Below, in pieces: positions 38,101 through 46,991 of a DNA stretch of 64,000 nucleotides. Position 1 is the first letter of the stretch, and each line of letters starts with the position of its first letter. A program made the position numbers and the translations under genes. This DNA comes from JAIVJZ01 sp036386515. Its GTDB lineage: Bacteria; Acidobacteriota; Blastocatellia; Pyrinomonadales; Pyrinomonadaceae. Under the pieces are notes generated by a model. The model searched no databases. It was not told the origin of the DNA and saw nothing but the letters and a program-made list of their open reading frames with translations. The DNA is taken from NCBI GenBank assembly GCA_036386515.1, contig DASVVO010000060.1, positions 1 through 64,000 on the forward strand, written 5' to 3'.

Positions 38101-38445
38101 CGAGAGATTGAAGCGGAAGACGCCGCCGCCGTTGCTGGCGATCCAGTAGACGCCCCGGCGCGTTTCGAGCAGGTCGTTGATTGAAGGATAGGGGATGCCC
38201 TGGGCGGTGTCGTAGGTGGTGAAGCGGTAGCCGTCGAAGCGCGAGAGGCCGTCGGCGGTGCAGAACCAGAGGAAGCCGCGCGAGTCGCGCACGATGCGCT
38301 TGACGCGATTCTGCCCCAGCCCGTCGGCCGACGTGTAGACGCGCACGGGCAACTGCTCGGCGCGCGTCGCCGTCAGCAGGCAGCACAGCAGGACGAGCAT
38401 GAGCGCGCCGCGATTCGGATTTTTGCTGGCTCGTGACAGAGACAC
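35170..38445 (-). CDS. Giant two-component sensor kinase with periplasmic beta-propeller
   Basis: 1,091 residues. Signal/anchor ~1-30 (GALMLVLLCCLLTATRA), then many Reg_prop blades (recurring pattern of D..G..W.GT..GL..F, for example DSRGFLWFCTADGLSRFDG, GRVWLGTARGLSLF, GDIWIGMDSDAVL) forming two seven-bladed propellers to ~residue 740. A Y_Y_Y domain follows (RYRYKLEGA, NDQRSVTYANLAPGSYRFLVRAVN), one membrane helix (~845-867), a HisKA_3 dimerisation helix with the phospho-His in TDLHDDIGSSLSQIAILSEV and a HATPase (KECVNNLVKHS, GDDGRGFD, GGHGLLSMRRRAAALGG). Unlike many relatives it has no receiver or HTH of its own. It pairs with the LuxR regulator 113 bases downstream. Such sensors commonly detect glycans. 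Confidence 0.93.
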   Translation of the reverse strand: MSLSRASKNPNRGALMLVLLCCLLTATRAEQLPVRVYTSADGLGQNRVKRIVRDSRGFLWFCTADGLSRFDGYRFTTYDTAQGIPYPSINDLLETRRGVYWIASNGGGVFRFNLSPGAGAVAATTGGVAARGAATATTNATNAQARERFTVYKTGDTPRTNRPNRLFEDTLGRIWAGTDDGLFMLDEAAGTSSEFRRVEMGARPEDVGGVWAFVEDDERRLWIATSKGLWRREPDGRMSAFPVPAHIKGIVWDLFIDQAGRIWAAHENGLLIFKPFPASSNGGATGQLTNFLRPTRSGTAGASAHAASPPPPPDETGAAYNYTNADGLASNSVREIHVARDGRVWLGTARGLSLFAPPAFSNYTTAHGLNDDNIRALAEDRAGNLWIGTETGGAIKLARHGLVTYREADGLGGRYVLDIFESRAGALCAVSVNGYISYFDGHKFNALRPNVPPAVTRLTGVVEDRAGDWWVGTNDGLYRFSGVRHIAELARARPRVYTSQNGLTSNTVRRIFEDSRGDIWIGMDSDAVLVRWERAADKFHSYAEGLPRRSEALSFAEDASGNVWIGFREGGAARYRDGRFRLFGSAAGLTADEILKMYFDAAGRLWLGSNSYGLVRIDDPAAEHPAFRLYTTAEGLTSGIIRSIAEDGLHRLYLGTSRSVDRFDLATGRIKRYTVADGLAANESQAAYRARDGALWFGTWNGISRLVPEPEILSPPPPVMIDGLQVAGVRRLVSDLGESRIENLRLSSDQNQVQIDFLGLGFATGEVLRYRYKLEGAAGAGGEWSAPNDQRSVTYANLAPGSYRFLVRAVNTDGVESAEAASVAFVILRPVWQRPWFLTLAALLVAGLVFAVYRYRIARLVELERVRTRIATDLHDDIGSSLSQIAILSEVVSQRVPPDNAPVIEPLSVIAGTSREMVDSMSDIVWAINPQRDHLSDLTQRMRRFSSDILSARDIAFRFRAPDAEQDIRLGADLRREVYLIFKECVNNLVKHSGCREAELELRIVNHWIVLRVGDDGRGFDAAQTAQPSNGDGASLGGHGLLSMRRRAAALGGTFEVESERGRGTTSTLKVPARRPHGFSLADAWRKLLRK

Positions 38446-38460
38446 GGCGGAGGGCGTCCT

Positions 38461-39783
38461 TCAGTCGCCGGCTTCGGCCGCGCGCGACGGCGCGACGGGC
38501 GAGGCCGCATGATAGAGCGCGTAGATTTCTTCTTTCACTTCGGGCGGGAAGCAGACGCGGTCGAGTTGATAACGACGGAGGCCGCGCACCGCGCCGCTCA
38601 CTTCGCTGATCTCGCGTATCTGCGGGCGCGCGTAGCCGTCTTCGACGTAGATGCGGGCTTTGGGTTCCGCGCCCTCGGCCGTGTAGTAGTTGTAGTAGGG
38701 CACGTCGCCCGCGTGGTCTTCGATGAAGTAGAAGCGCGGGTCGAAACCGGCGCGCGCCACGCAGGCGCGCGCCGCCGTGAGAAACTGCGCGCGCTCGCCG
38801 GCGGGCATGTCGAGATCAATGGCTTTGAAGAGGCGGCGGCCGATGAAGCGGTGGCTGAGATCGTGCAGGATCGTATCCTTCGCGCGCCGCCACTGCTTGA
38901 GATGAAAGAGCACGTCGGAATCGTCCATCTCAAGATGATCCTGGAGGGTGAGCGTTTGGCGGTGCAGCACCTTCTCGAAGGCCGTGCCGGGCGCGCACCA
39001 CACCTCCTCGCCCGCCGCCACGAGTTCGAGCGCGCGTTTGAGGGTTGAGCGCAAGACCGCTTCCGCCGAACGCAGCGTGCGGTGGAAATAGACCTGGCGA
39101 AACATGTAATAGCGCGCCTGCAAATATTCCTCGACGGCGTAGAGGCCGCGCGCGGCCACGTAGATGCGGTCGTGCTCGGTGTCCACGGCGAGCGCGTTGA
39201 TGATCCATTCGAGATCGTAGACGCCGTACTTCGCGCCCGTCATCAGAGAGTCGCGCAGGAGGTAGTCCATGCGATCCACGTCCAACTGCGACGAGACGAG
39301 TTGGCCGAGGAAGGCCGGTTGAAACTTGCCCTCGATGATGGCGGCGACGCGCTGCGGGAGCGCGGGCGAATAGTCGCGGAGCACCTGATTGATCTCCGTC
39401 TCTTCCGCGAGCACGGCGCGCACCGTCCAATCCTCGTGGTGGAAGCCGAGCACGTGTTCCATGACGTGCGAAAACGAGCCGTGCCCCACGTCGTGCAGAA
39501 GGGCGGCGGCGCGCGCGGCCGCGCGATCCTCTTCGCTGATCGAGTGGTTTTCGCCGAGACGGTCGAGCACGCGCGTGATGAGATGGAGCACGCCGAGAGA
39601 GTGTGCGAAGCGCGAGTGTTCCGCGCCCTGGTAGGTGTAGAGCGCGAGGCCGAGTTGCTTGATGCGGCGCAGGCGTTGAAATTCCGGCGCGTCAACGAGG
39701 CGCACGAGCAGTTGGCCTTCGCGCGTGTCGGTGCGCAGGCGGATGATGTTATGCACGGGGTCGCGGTAGATGCGTTCGCTCAT
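38461..39783 (-). CDS. HD-domain phosphohydrolase (SAMHD1/dGTPase-like)
   Basis: 440 residues, cytoplasmic. Begins MSERIYRDPVHNIIRL; the metal-binding HD motif is spread as usual: EHSRFAHSLGVLH, ALLHDVGHGSFSHVMEHVL and the final Asp in QLDVDRMDYLLRDSL. Further conserved: FQRLRRIKQLGLALYTYQGAEH, MFRQVYFHRTLRSAEAVL. Proteins of this family hydrolyse dNTPs to deoxynucleosides and triphosphate, controlling pools and sometimes restricting phage. The start at 39783 is preferred over an upstream in-frame ATG since homology begins there. It is downstream of, and co-directional with, the TonB receptor but separated by a terminator. Only 15 bases separate it from the kinase start. Confidence 0.9.
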   Translation of the reverse strand: MSERIYRDPVHNIIRLRTDTREGQLLVRLVDAPEFQRLRRIKQLGLALYTYQGAEHSRFAHSLGVLHLITRVLDRLGENHSISEEDRAAARAAALLHDVGHGSFSHVMEHVLGFHHEDWTVRAVLAEETEINQVLRDYSPALPQRVAAIIEGKFQPAFLGQLVSSQLDVDRMDYLLRDSLMTGAKYGVYDLEWIINALAVDTEHDRIYVAARGLYAVEEYLQARYYMFRQVYFHRTLRSAEAVLRSTLKRALELVAAGEEVWCAPGTAFEKVLHRQTLTLQDHLEMDDSDVLFHLKQWRRAKDTILHDLSHRFIGRRLFKAIDLDMPAGERAQFLTAARACVARAGFDPRFYFIEDHAGDVPYYNYYTAEGAEPKARIYVEDGYARPQIREISEVSGAVRGLRRYQLDRVCFPPEVKEEIYALYHAASPVAPSRAAEAGD

Positions 39784-39861
39784 TGGTGGGGAATGGTACA
39801 AGGGTAAACGGCAAATGGTAAATGGCCGGAGCGAGTTTCCTTGCGCTCCGGCTCCCGGCAC

Positions 39862-39896
39862 AAAAAAAGTGGGCTGAAGCCGAAGCCCCAGCCCAC
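39862..39896 (-). terminator. Terminator of the TonB-dependent receptor gene
   Basis: On the minus strand GTGGGCT (39890-39896) pairs with AGCCCAC (39869-39875), followed by seven T residues (39862-39868). It lies about 30 bases after the receptor stop. Confidence 0.75.
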
Positions 39897-39927
39897 AGGC
39901 GAAACGCGTCGTTAAATAGGCGCGCGG

Positions 39928-42900
39928 TTAGAAGGTGTAACGCAGGGCGAACTGTATCACGCGACCGGCGCGCGGCTCGTTGAGCGGCGTTTGCGTGGCC
40001 GTGTACTTGCCGAAGTCGGACGGAGCGGTGAGCGGGTCGCCCGAATCCACGTCGGGCAGGAACGGGTCGGGCGGAAGCCCGAAGCCCTGCAAACTGGCGT
40101 TGGCGAAACGCTGCGTGTTGGTGAGGTTGAAGACCTCCGCGCGGAACTGGAGGTTGTGACCCTCCCACGGCATCTTGAAGTTCTTCGACAGCCCGACATC
40201 GAGCGAGATGTAGCCCTGGCCGCGCAGGATGTTGCGGTCGCCCACTTCGCCCGCGCGCGGCTCGCGGAAGCAGCGGAACACCGCATCCGGGTTGCTGAAG
40301 AGGTTCGCCGAGCCGACGCTCGTCGGCGACGACTGGGCGTCGCACACGCGCACCATGTTCGATTGCACGTTCCAGTTCGTCGCCCAGCGGTCGGCCTGGA
40401 AAGGCTCGCCCGTGGGCAGCCCGGAGTTCCAGCGGAAGATGCCGGTGGTTTGCCAGCCGCCGATGATGGCGTCGAGGAAGCTGTTCATGTCGCCGCCGAG
40501 CAGGCGGCCGCGCCCCAAGGGGAGCGAGACGAGCCAGTTGGCGTTGATGACATGGCGCACGTCGAAGTCGGAGTTGGCGTAGTTCGAGTCGGGGTCGAGG
40601 GCGTTGACGATGAAGCCCCCGCCGTATGCGCCCGCGCTCTGAAGGCCGGAGGCGTTGTCGTGCGAGTGCGAGAGCGTGTAGTTGAAGTCGAAGGCCGCGT
40701 CGTTGCGGAAGCGATGCCGCAGGGAGAACTGCCCGGAATGGAAGTTCGAGCGCGCGATGGTCGAGAAGGCCGAGAGCGCGGCATACTGCGGGTGGAAGAA
40801 GGTGTTGTTGAAGCGCGACACCGGCTGGTCGTCGAGAAACGACTGAAGGAAGGTGTAGTCGGTGATGTCCGCTCCGCCCACTTCGGGACGCGCCAGCAGG
40901 AGATAGAGCGCCTGCGTGTTGTTGAGGCTGGGGTCGCCGACGAGATTTTCGTTGAGGCCCGGGAAGAGGTTCTCGAAGAAGGGGATGGCCTGAACCTGAT
41001 TGATGGGCGTGAACTTGTAGCGATGATCGATCAACTGGTTGATGGCCTGATACCACGTCACACCGGATTGCGGGTCGCGGATGTTGTTGAGGTGCATGAT
41101 GTCGCGCGAGGCGAGCAGGTTGCGCGCCATGCGCCCGACGTAAGAGGTCTCGAACGACAGCCCCTTGCCCAACTCGCGCCCGTAGGAGACGTTGATGCTG
41201 TAGTTGTGCGGCGTCGTGATCGTGTCGTCGAGCGACTGTTCGATGCGCTGCGACTCGTCGGAGGGCAGCGTCAGCGGAAACTGGAGGCTCGGCGTGATCG
41301 TTCCCGGTGCGATGGGGAAGGCGCGGACGTTCGCCCCGAAGCCGTTGAAGAGGGGCGGGAGAGAGTCGCTGACGTTGAAGGTGTTCGCGCCGATGGTCTG
41401 GGCGGAAGTGAAGCCGAGCGATGAGTTGAGATCGAAGTTGGCGGCGATCTGGCTGCCGATGCGGTCATACGTCACGCGGAAGCCGCCGCGGATGACGGAG
41501 CGGCCGTTGCGGCCGATCAAACGCCCGAAGAAGTTGTCGCCGAAGTCGGGCGAGTAGGCGACGGCGATGGACGGGGCGAAGTTGTTCCAGTCCTGTTTGT
41601 AGTAGCCGGGGCGGTCGTTCTCGGGGCCGGCGAGGTCAACCGTGAGCGGGTCGTTCAAGGGCGTGCCGTTGAAGGCGGCCTGCTGGCGGCGTTCGAAGTA
41701 GTCGCCGAGGCTCTGGGTGGGTCGCACCTGCACGCCGTTGCGTTCGTAGACGGGCGTGGAGGTAGACCAGCGCAGGCCATAGCTGAGCGTCAGGTTCGTG
41801 CGCATGCGCCAAGAGTCCTGAACGTAGAGTTCATACTCTTCGGTGGCGAAGGAGCGGGTGGTCGGCGTGCCGGCCGCGGCCAACTCGCCCGTCGGGTTGT
41901 AAGTGAGATTGGCGGTGTACTGCGAGTAGCGGCCGATGACCGCCGCGAGGGCATCGCGCAGGTCGGCGCGCACGGCGACGCTCGGGAACAGCGACGCGTT
42001 CGTGTCGTAGGAGTCTCTGGTCAGGACGCCGCCGGAGAAATCGTACCAGGAGGGATTGATGACGGCCTCGTCGAACGCGCTGCCGAACGAGGTGCGGTTA
42101 TTGCGGACGAAGCGCACGTTGCCGCCCATCTGCACGGTGTGCGCGCCCTTGATCCACGATAGGTCTTCGACGAAGTTGTTGACGGGCGTGGTGCGGAACA
42201 GCGTGCTGCGGAAACCGGTCGGGCGGTAGATGAAGCGGAAGGTGGTGAAGTTTCCGTTGCCGCCGGGAAGGGTCGAGTCGCCGAAGTCGCTGAAGGCCGT
42301 GCGCGTCAGGCCGTAGGTGAAACGGTTGATCAGGTTGGGGCTGATCGTCCACGTGTGGCCGGCGGCGATGCCGTAAGGGTGATTCCAGATCGTCAGCGGC
42401 TCGGTGTCGGGGAAGCACTGCACGCCGTCCGAGCAGTCGGTGGCGAAGTAGTTGTTCTTCGTCACCTGGTCGTGCTGGTAATTGCCGCGCATGAAGAGGG
42501 TCTGGCGGTCGGTTAGGTTGAAGTCCATCCTCGTGATGTAGGTGTTGAGCGAGGAGGGCGTGCGGGCGTTGAAGCGGAAGCCGGCGGTGTTGAGTCCATC
42601 GCCGACGCTGAGGTCGTTGGCCGGATAGCGCTGAGCGGCATTGGCGAGCACGGCCAGCGCGGCCGGGTTGAGGCCGGGCGACGTGCCGTAGATGCCCGTG
42701 TACGCGCCGTTGATCTCGGCCGGGGTCAGGCAGTTGACGCCGGCGGGCGTGCCCGCGGGACAGCCGGGATCGCTCGACCCGTTGGCCGTGAAGTAGCGAA
42801 CGATGCCCTGCCCGAGCGTGGGCAGCGGCACCTCGCGCACGGCGGGCGTCTCAGAAGCTTCGCGGAAGCCCTCGTAGGTGAAAAAGAAGTAAGCCCTGTC

Positions 42901-43848
42901 TTTCTTGATGGGGCCGCCGAGCGAGCCGCCGAAGACGTTACGCAGCAGTTGCGGGCGCGGGGCGCGGGGGTCGCCCGCTCTGACCGAGCCGGTCTGCACG
43001 GCGAAATCGTCGGCGGTATACCTGCCGGCGGCGTTGTTGAAGAAGTCGTTGGCGGTCGTCACCGTGTTGCGGTGAAACTCGTAGAGCGAGCCGTGGAATT
43101 CGTTCGTGCCGCTCTTGGTGACGAGCGACACTTGCGCGCCGGACGAGCGACCCTGTTCGGCGTTCGGGTTGGTGGTGATCACGCGAAACTCTTGCAGCGA
43201 GTCGGGCGTCGAGCGCAGGACGGAGGCGAACGCCTCGTCGGTCACGACATCGAGGCCGCGCTGCTGCTCGTTATTGTCCACGCCGTCGAGCGTGATGTTG
43301 GCCTGATCGGCGCGGCCGCCGTTGACGTAGCCGCCGCGCGTGACGCCGGGCTGGAGCGAGAGCAGGCCGACGACGTTGCGCGCGTTCAGGGGCAACTCCG
43401 AGATGCGTCGCGACTCGAACGCATTGCCGAGCGTGGCATCGGCGGTGTTGAGCGGGGCGTCGGTGGACGCCGTCACCGTCACGGTCTCGGTGGCGAGACC
43501 CGCCTCGACCTGCACGTCAACATCGACGGGCGTGTCCACGAGGGCGCGCACGTCGGAGACGGAACTCTTTTTGAACCCGCCCGATTCCACATCGACGCGG
43601 TAGGTATCCGGCGGGATGGCGGTGAAGGTGTAGGTGCCTTCTTCGTTGGTGGTTTGCGTGCGGGAGAAGTTCTTGCTTTCGTTGACGAGCGAGACGGTCG
43701 CGCCGGCCACGACGTTGCCCTGCTGGTCTCGCACCGTGCCGCGCACGGTAGACCGGCCGCTCTGTGCGAAGACGCTGCCTGCCAGCAGCAGGGAGAAGAG
43801 AACTCCGTACACCGTGAAAGCGGTACGGCTGCGGGTAAAGTTACGCAT
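39928..43848 (-). CDS. Oar-like TonB-dependent outer-membrane receptor
   Basis: 1,306 residues. Signal peptide ~1-30, carboxypeptidase-regulatory-like (CarboxypepD_reg) domain ~32-120 (STVRGTVRDQQGNVVAGATVSLVN, GTYTFTAIPPDTYRVDVE), plug domain (LNARNVVGLLSLQPGV, ITLDGVDNNEQQ, GAQVSLVTKSGTNEFHGSLYEFHRN) and a long beta-barrel ending in an aromatic residue (IQFALRYTF), the outer-membrane insertion signal. Oar-like receptors of this length are a hallmark of Acidobacteriota and related phyla and probably import or export large glycans or peptides. A good ribosome site (GGAGG, ten bases) precedes ATG. No SusD partner is encoded next to it. Confidence 0.95.
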   Translation of the reverse strand: MRNFTRSRTAFTVYGVLFSLLLAGSVFAQSGRSTVRGTVRDQQGNVVAGATVSLVNESKNFSRTQTTNEEGTYTFTAIPPDTYRVDVESGGFKKSSVSDVRALVDTPVDVDVQVEAGLATETVTVTASTDAPLNTADATLGNAFESRRISELPLNARNVVGLLSLQPGVTRGGYVNGGRADQANITLDGVDNNEQQRGLDVVTDEAFASVLRSTPDSLQEFRVITTNPNAEQGRSSGAQVSLVTKSGTNEFHGSLYEFHRNTVTTANDFFNNAAGRYTADDFAVQTGSVRAGDPRAPRPQLLRNVFGGSLGGPIKKDRAYFFFTYEGFREASETPAVREVPLPTLGQGIVRYFTANGSSDPGCPAGTPAGVNCLTPAEINGAYTGIYGTSPGLNPAALAVLANAAQRYPANDLSVGDGLNTAGFRFNARTPSSLNTYITRMDFNLTDRQTLFMRGNYQHDQVTKNNYFATDCSDGVQCFPDTEPLTIWNHPYGIAAGHTWTISPNLINRFTYGLTRTAFSDFGDSTLPGGNGNFTTFRFIYRPTGFRSTLFRTTPVNNFVEDLSWIKGAHTVQMGGNVRFVRNNRTSFGSAFDEAVINPSWYDFSGGVLTRDSYDTNASLFPSVAVRADLRDALAAVIGRYSQYTANLTYNPTGELAAAGTPTTRSFATEEYELYVQDSWRMRTNLTLSYGLRWSTSTPVYERNGVQVRPTQSLGDYFERRQQAAFNGTPLNDPLTVDLAGPENDRPGYYKQDWNNFAPSIAVAYSPDFGDNFFGRLIGRNGRSVIRGGFRVTYDRIGSQIAANFDLNSSLGFTSAQTIGANTFNVSDSLPPLFNGFGANVRAFPIAPGTITPSLQFPLTLPSDESQRIEQSLDDTITTPHNYSINVSYGRELGKGLSFETSYVGRMARNLLASRDIMHLNNIRDPQSGVTWYQAINQLIDHRYKFTPINQVQAIPFFENLFPGLNENLVGDPSLNNTQALYLLLARPEVGGADITDYTFLQSFLDDQPVSRFNNTFFHPQYAALSAFSTIARSNFHSGQFSLRHRFRNDAAFDFNYTLSHSHDNASGLQSAGAYGGGFIVNALDPDSNYANSDFDVRHVINANWLVSLPLGRGRLLGGDMNSFLDAIIGGWQTTGIFRWNSGLPTGEPFQADRWATNWNVQSNMVRVCDAQSSPTSVGSANLFSNPDAVFRCFREPRAGEVGDRNILRGQGYISLDVGLSKNFKMPWEGHNLQFRAEVFNLTNTQRFANASLQGFGLPPDPFLPDVDSGDPLTAPSDFGKYTATQTPLNEPRAGRVIQFALRYTF

Positions 43849-44349
43849 GTTAATCGAGCCTCCGAAGATTCAACCCGAAGCGCGTGAGTCAAGGCTGCAC
43901 GCTCCGGTCTGAGGAAGGTTAATAATTTTCACCGGCGACGACGATCCATCGGCTGTCGTGCCCGTGCGGGACGGTCGAGGTTCCTGCAAACCCCCCGGTA
44001 CGTGTGGTGAAATTTCGACGACTTTACGTGTTGTTTGAAGAACTCTTAAGAGCAGGCCGTGACGCCCGTCGGCTACAGAGTTAATGCGGCGGCGCGAACG
44101 GCTCGCTTGCAGGAATACTCAGTCGAAATTATGGAGGCAACGGGCGTTCCACTGGGGCGTCGGGGCTGGTGGTTGAACCGAAGGCGCAAAGTTGCGAAGG
44201 AACAAGGGCAAGACGATGGTGTGTGAATCCAAAAATTAAAAGAAAATTCAGATTTTTGAATTAGCCCGCGCGGCGGCGCAAATCAAAAGGCCGGCGCGAA
44301 TCCCAATATCCGCTCCGGCCTCACCCGTTCAACCCGCGCGCTCCAAGGC
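43849..44349. other. Long spacer upstream of the TonB receptor
   Basis: 501 bases between the receptor start and the end of ribA. It holds the receptor ribosome site (43849-43865 region) and the ribA terminator (44283-44321). AT-rich patches occur near 44020-44050 and 44220-44270, but I find no hexamer pair at 16-18 bases that I trust as the receptor promoter, and no gene. Confidence 0.55.
44283..44321 (-). terminator. Terminator of ribA
   Basis: AGGCCGG (minus strand, 44315-44321 region) pairs with CCGGCCT across a 20-base loop; on the minus strand it is followed by TTTGATTT. Placed 30 bases after the ribA stop. Confidence 0.6.
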
Positions 44350-44997
44350 TCATCCGAGCTTGTCCAACAGGTGTCCCATCTTCTCTTTCTTCGTGCGCAT
44401 GTAGAGGCGTGCAGACTCCGTGTGGGGCACCTCGATCGCCACGCGCTCGACGACCTGCAAGCCCGCCTCGTCCAACGCGCGCAGCTTCAGCGGGTTGTTC
44501 GACATGATACGCACGTGACACAACCCGAGGTCGAAAAGTATCTCGGCGCACTGCCGGTATTCGCGCAGGTCGACGGCGAGGCCGAGTTGCTCGTTGGCCT
44601 CGACCGTGTCCGCGCCTTCGTCCTGCAAAGCGTAGGCGCGTATCTTGTTGATGATGCCGATGCCGCGCCCCTCCTGCATCTGGTAGACGATCGCGCCGCG
44701 CCCCTCGGCCTCGATCATCTGCATGGCGAGGTGCAGTTGCGCGCCGCAGTCGCACTTGAGCGAGCCGAACACGTCGCCCGTCAGGCATTGCGAATGGATG
44801 CGCGCCAGCGTCGGCGTCTCGCGCTTGATCTCTCCTTTGAAGATGGCGACGAACTCCTCGCCCGATACGCGCGCGCGGTAGCCAGCGATCTTGAACTCGC
44901 CGTACTCGGTCGGCAAATTCGCCACCGACACGCGTTCGACGGAGAGTTCGGTCTTCTCCCACTGGCAAGTCGCGCTGGTCTGCGGTGCTTCTTCCAA
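44350..44997 (-). CDS. ribA: GTP cyclohydrolase II
   Basis: First committed enzyme of riboflavin synthesis, converting GTP to a diaminopyrimidine with release of formate and pyrophosphate. About 215 residues. Zinc ligands CLTGDVFGSLKCDCG (three Cys), catalytic region QEGRGIGIINKIRAYALQDEG, DTVEANEQLGLAVDLREY and MSNNPLKLRALDEAGL. No DHBP synthase (RibB) domain is fused. The start is put at TTG 44997, with GAGGAG seven bases upstream; an earlier in-frame TTG at 45033 lacks such a site. Unlike many genomes no other rib gene is adjacent. Confidence 0.93.
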   Translation of the reverse strand: MEEAPQTSATCQWEKTELSVERVSVANLPTEYGEFKIAGYRARVSGEEFVAIFKGEIKRETPTLARIHSQCLTGDVFGSLKCDCGAQLHLAMQMIEAEGRGAIVYQMQEGRGIGIINKIRAYALQDEGADTVEANEQLGLAVDLREYRQCAEILFDLGLCHVRIMSNNPLKLRALDEAGLQVVERVAIEVPHTESARLYMRTKKEKMGHLLDKLG

Positions 44998-45237
44998 ATT
45001 CTTACTCCTCGCACAACCGGCAACCTGTCTCAAGCGGCTTTCCCCAGCCTGAGGTCGCCGGTCGCGTGCGTCTCGATGTAACGATTAAACTGTGCGAATT
45101 ATAGGTTCCCGCGCGGGCGGCGACAAGGAAGCGGGCGCATAGAGGGGCGCGCCGCAATCGCCGCCGCGCGAGTTCGACGTTGATCTTTTTCCGCTCATCC
45201 AGCATCCTTTCCCCGTCGCCGTCGCCGCTCTGGAGTT

Positions 45238-46233
45238 ATGGAACGAGAAGATTTAGAAATCACGATCCCGGCCGAACCGCCCGCGTCGCACGAACGCCGC
45301 CCCGCGCTCGTCTTCATGCGCGGCGAACAACTGGCCGCGCCCATCCCGCTCGAACGCGACGAGGTGATTCTCGGCCGCGCGCTCGAAGCCGACGTGCGCG
45401 TCAACGATGCCCGCGCCTCGCGCCTGCACGCGCGCATTCGCACCGAACACGACCCGGAGACGAACGCCCCCCGCTATCGTCTCACCGACCTCGGCTCGAC
45501 CAACGGCACGCTCCTGAACGGTCAACCCGTCACCGCCGACGCCTTCCTCCAACACGGCGACAAACTCAACATCGGCGAACATCTCATCCGCTTCGACCTG
45601 CTCGACGATTTCGACCGCGAGTTTCAACGCCAACTCTACCGCCTCATCGCTCACGACGAGTTGACCGGACTCCTGACCAGCAAGTCTTTCTTCTCCGAAC
45701 TGCGCCGCGAGGCCGCGCGCGCCGAGAGCGAGGGTCGCCCCTTCTGCGTGCTGATGATGGACTTGGATCATTTCAAGCGCGTCAACGACACCTGCGGCCA
45801 CCTCGTCGGCAGCCAGACGCTCGAAGAGATCGGCGGCCTCATCACGCGCGCCCTGCGGGCGGGCGACGTGGCCGCGCGCTTCGGCGGCGAAGAGTTTGCC
45901 GCCTTTCTCCTCGACGCCGATTGCAACCAGGCGCTCGTTGCCGCCGAGCGCGTCCGCAGCGCGGTCGAGGAACACGCCTTCTCGGCCACCCGGCGCGGCG
46001 CCGCGACCGCCGAAGAGAATCGCACGCTCCGTATCACGATCAGCATCGGCGTCGCGGCCTTCCCGGACGACGCGCGCGACCCCATCGAACTGATCGAACT
46101 GGCCGACACCGCGCTCTACCACGCCAAGCAGACCGGCCGTAATCGCGTCAGCGCGTTCTGCCTCGCGCCCGCCGACGAGGCGACGCCGCGCGAACTGCGC
46201 CCACGCTCCGCGTCGCCGCGCGGCGGGGAATAA
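45238..46233 (+). CDS. FHA-GGDEF diguanylate cyclase
   Basis: 331 residues, soluble. FHA domain ~35-120 (VILGRALEADVRVNDARASRLHARI, TDLGSTNGTLLNG), which binds phosphothreonine peptides; then a GGDEF domain ~150-305 with DELTGLLTSKSFF, VLMMDLDHFKRVNDTCGH and active site RFGGEEFAAFL. The inhibitory I-site RAGD lies five residues before GGEEF, so product feedback is expected. This couples Ser/Thr kinase signalling to c-di-GMP synthesis. It is divergent from ribA and upstream of the three secreted paralogues and the pilus-like operon, whose output c-di-GMP may influence (inference). Confidence 0.92.
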   Translation: MEREDLEITIPAEPPASHERRPALVFMRGEQLAAPIPLERDEVILGRALEADVRVNDARASRLHARIRTEHDPETNAPRYRLTDLGSTNGTLLNGQPVTADAFLQHGDKLNIGEHLIRFDLLDDFDREFQRQLYRLIAHDELTGLLTSKSFFSELRREAARAESEGRPFCVLMMDLDHFKRVNDTCGHLVGSQTLEEIGGLITRALRAGDVAARFGGEEFAAFLLDADCNQALVAAERVRSAVEEHAFSATRRGAATAEENRTLRITISIGVAAFPDDARDPIELIELADTALYHAKQTGRNRVSAFCLAPADEATPRELRPRSASPRGGE

Positions 46234-46367
46234 AATTTGTAGCAGCGGCCAGGGGCATCTGTTATGATGCCGCCACTTCAGCAATCCCTTAGTTCCCCTT
46301 AGCCCCCGCCGCCGGTCTTAAACGTCCGCGACGTATTTTGTCGCACGCTGCTTGAAGGAGCCTGTGC

Positions 46368-46991
46368 GTGTCGAAGTCAGCCACATCTCTGCGCGTCGCC
46401 AACCGCTGCGTCGTACTCTGTTTCTGCGCCTGCGCCGCCGTAGCGACCATGCAGGCGCAAACGTCGCCGGAGAGACGCGCACCACAGCCCGCCGCGCCGA
46501 CGCCTTCTCCATCCGCGCCCGCGGCCGCGCCCGTCGATCCCGACCTCTCGATCACGGCGAACGTCACGGCGCGCGAGTTGCGCTTTGAAACGGTGCCGAC
46601 GCCGAAGGTCGAGTTTCCGGGGCGGCCGCGCCGCGACACCGTGTGGGAGGCGGAGCGCACGAACCTCCCGCCGCAAGTGCAACCCGGCGTCACCTATCGC
46701 GACCTCGGCATCCGCCTCAAGATCACGAGCGTCTTCGCCGACATCGAACGCATCGTCGCCGAAGCCCTCGGCGAAATTCCCGCGAGCGAAGACGCCCCGC
46801 CGCCAACAGATTCAAACGACCAGGCGCAACCGTCGTCCGGCGCGCGGCGGCCGACGACGAACGAGACGCCGCCACCCGCCGCCGCACCGCCGCCGCCCGC
46901 ATCTTCCACGCAAACTCCGGCCGCGTCGCCCGCGCGGGCGACGACGCGGCCGGGCGTTCGCACCGGGGTCGCGCCGCGGGGGAGATCGTGA
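46368..46991 (+). CDS. Secreted protein, first of three related genes
   Basis: 207 residues. Signal peptide ~1-31 (VVLCFCACAAVATMQAQ), Pro/Ala-rich linker, then a short folded region with TANVTARELRFETVPTPKVE and GVTYRDLGIRLKITSVFADI followed by ERIVAEALGE. The rest is a long Pro/Thr/Ser/Ala-rich tail. The LKITSVFADIERIVAEAL segment resembles LLKVRLDNVAAIIDRTL of the gene at 47540, suggesting common ancestry. GTG start. The last codon overlaps the next start (TGATG at 46989). Function unknown. Confidence 0.65.
   Translation: MSKSATSLRVANRCVVLCFCACAAVATMQAQTSPERRAPQPAAPTPSPSAPAAAPVDPDLSITANVTARELRFETVPTPKVEFPGRPRRDTVWEAERTNLPPQVQPGVTYRDLGIRLKITSVFADIERIVAEALGEIPASEDAPPPTDSNDQAQPSSGARRPTTNETPPPAAAPPPPASSTQTPAASPARATTRPGVRTGVAPRGRS

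Noticed and set aside
36391..38184. 597-codon frame on the plus strand opposite the propeller kinase
   Set aside because: The kinase shows clear repeated blades and kinase motifs; the plus-strand frame is Arg/Ala/Val-rich shadow sequence.
46643..46990. Upstream extension of the second secreted paralogue
   Set aside because: The frame is open but overlaps the first paralogue; the signal peptide begins at ATG 46991.
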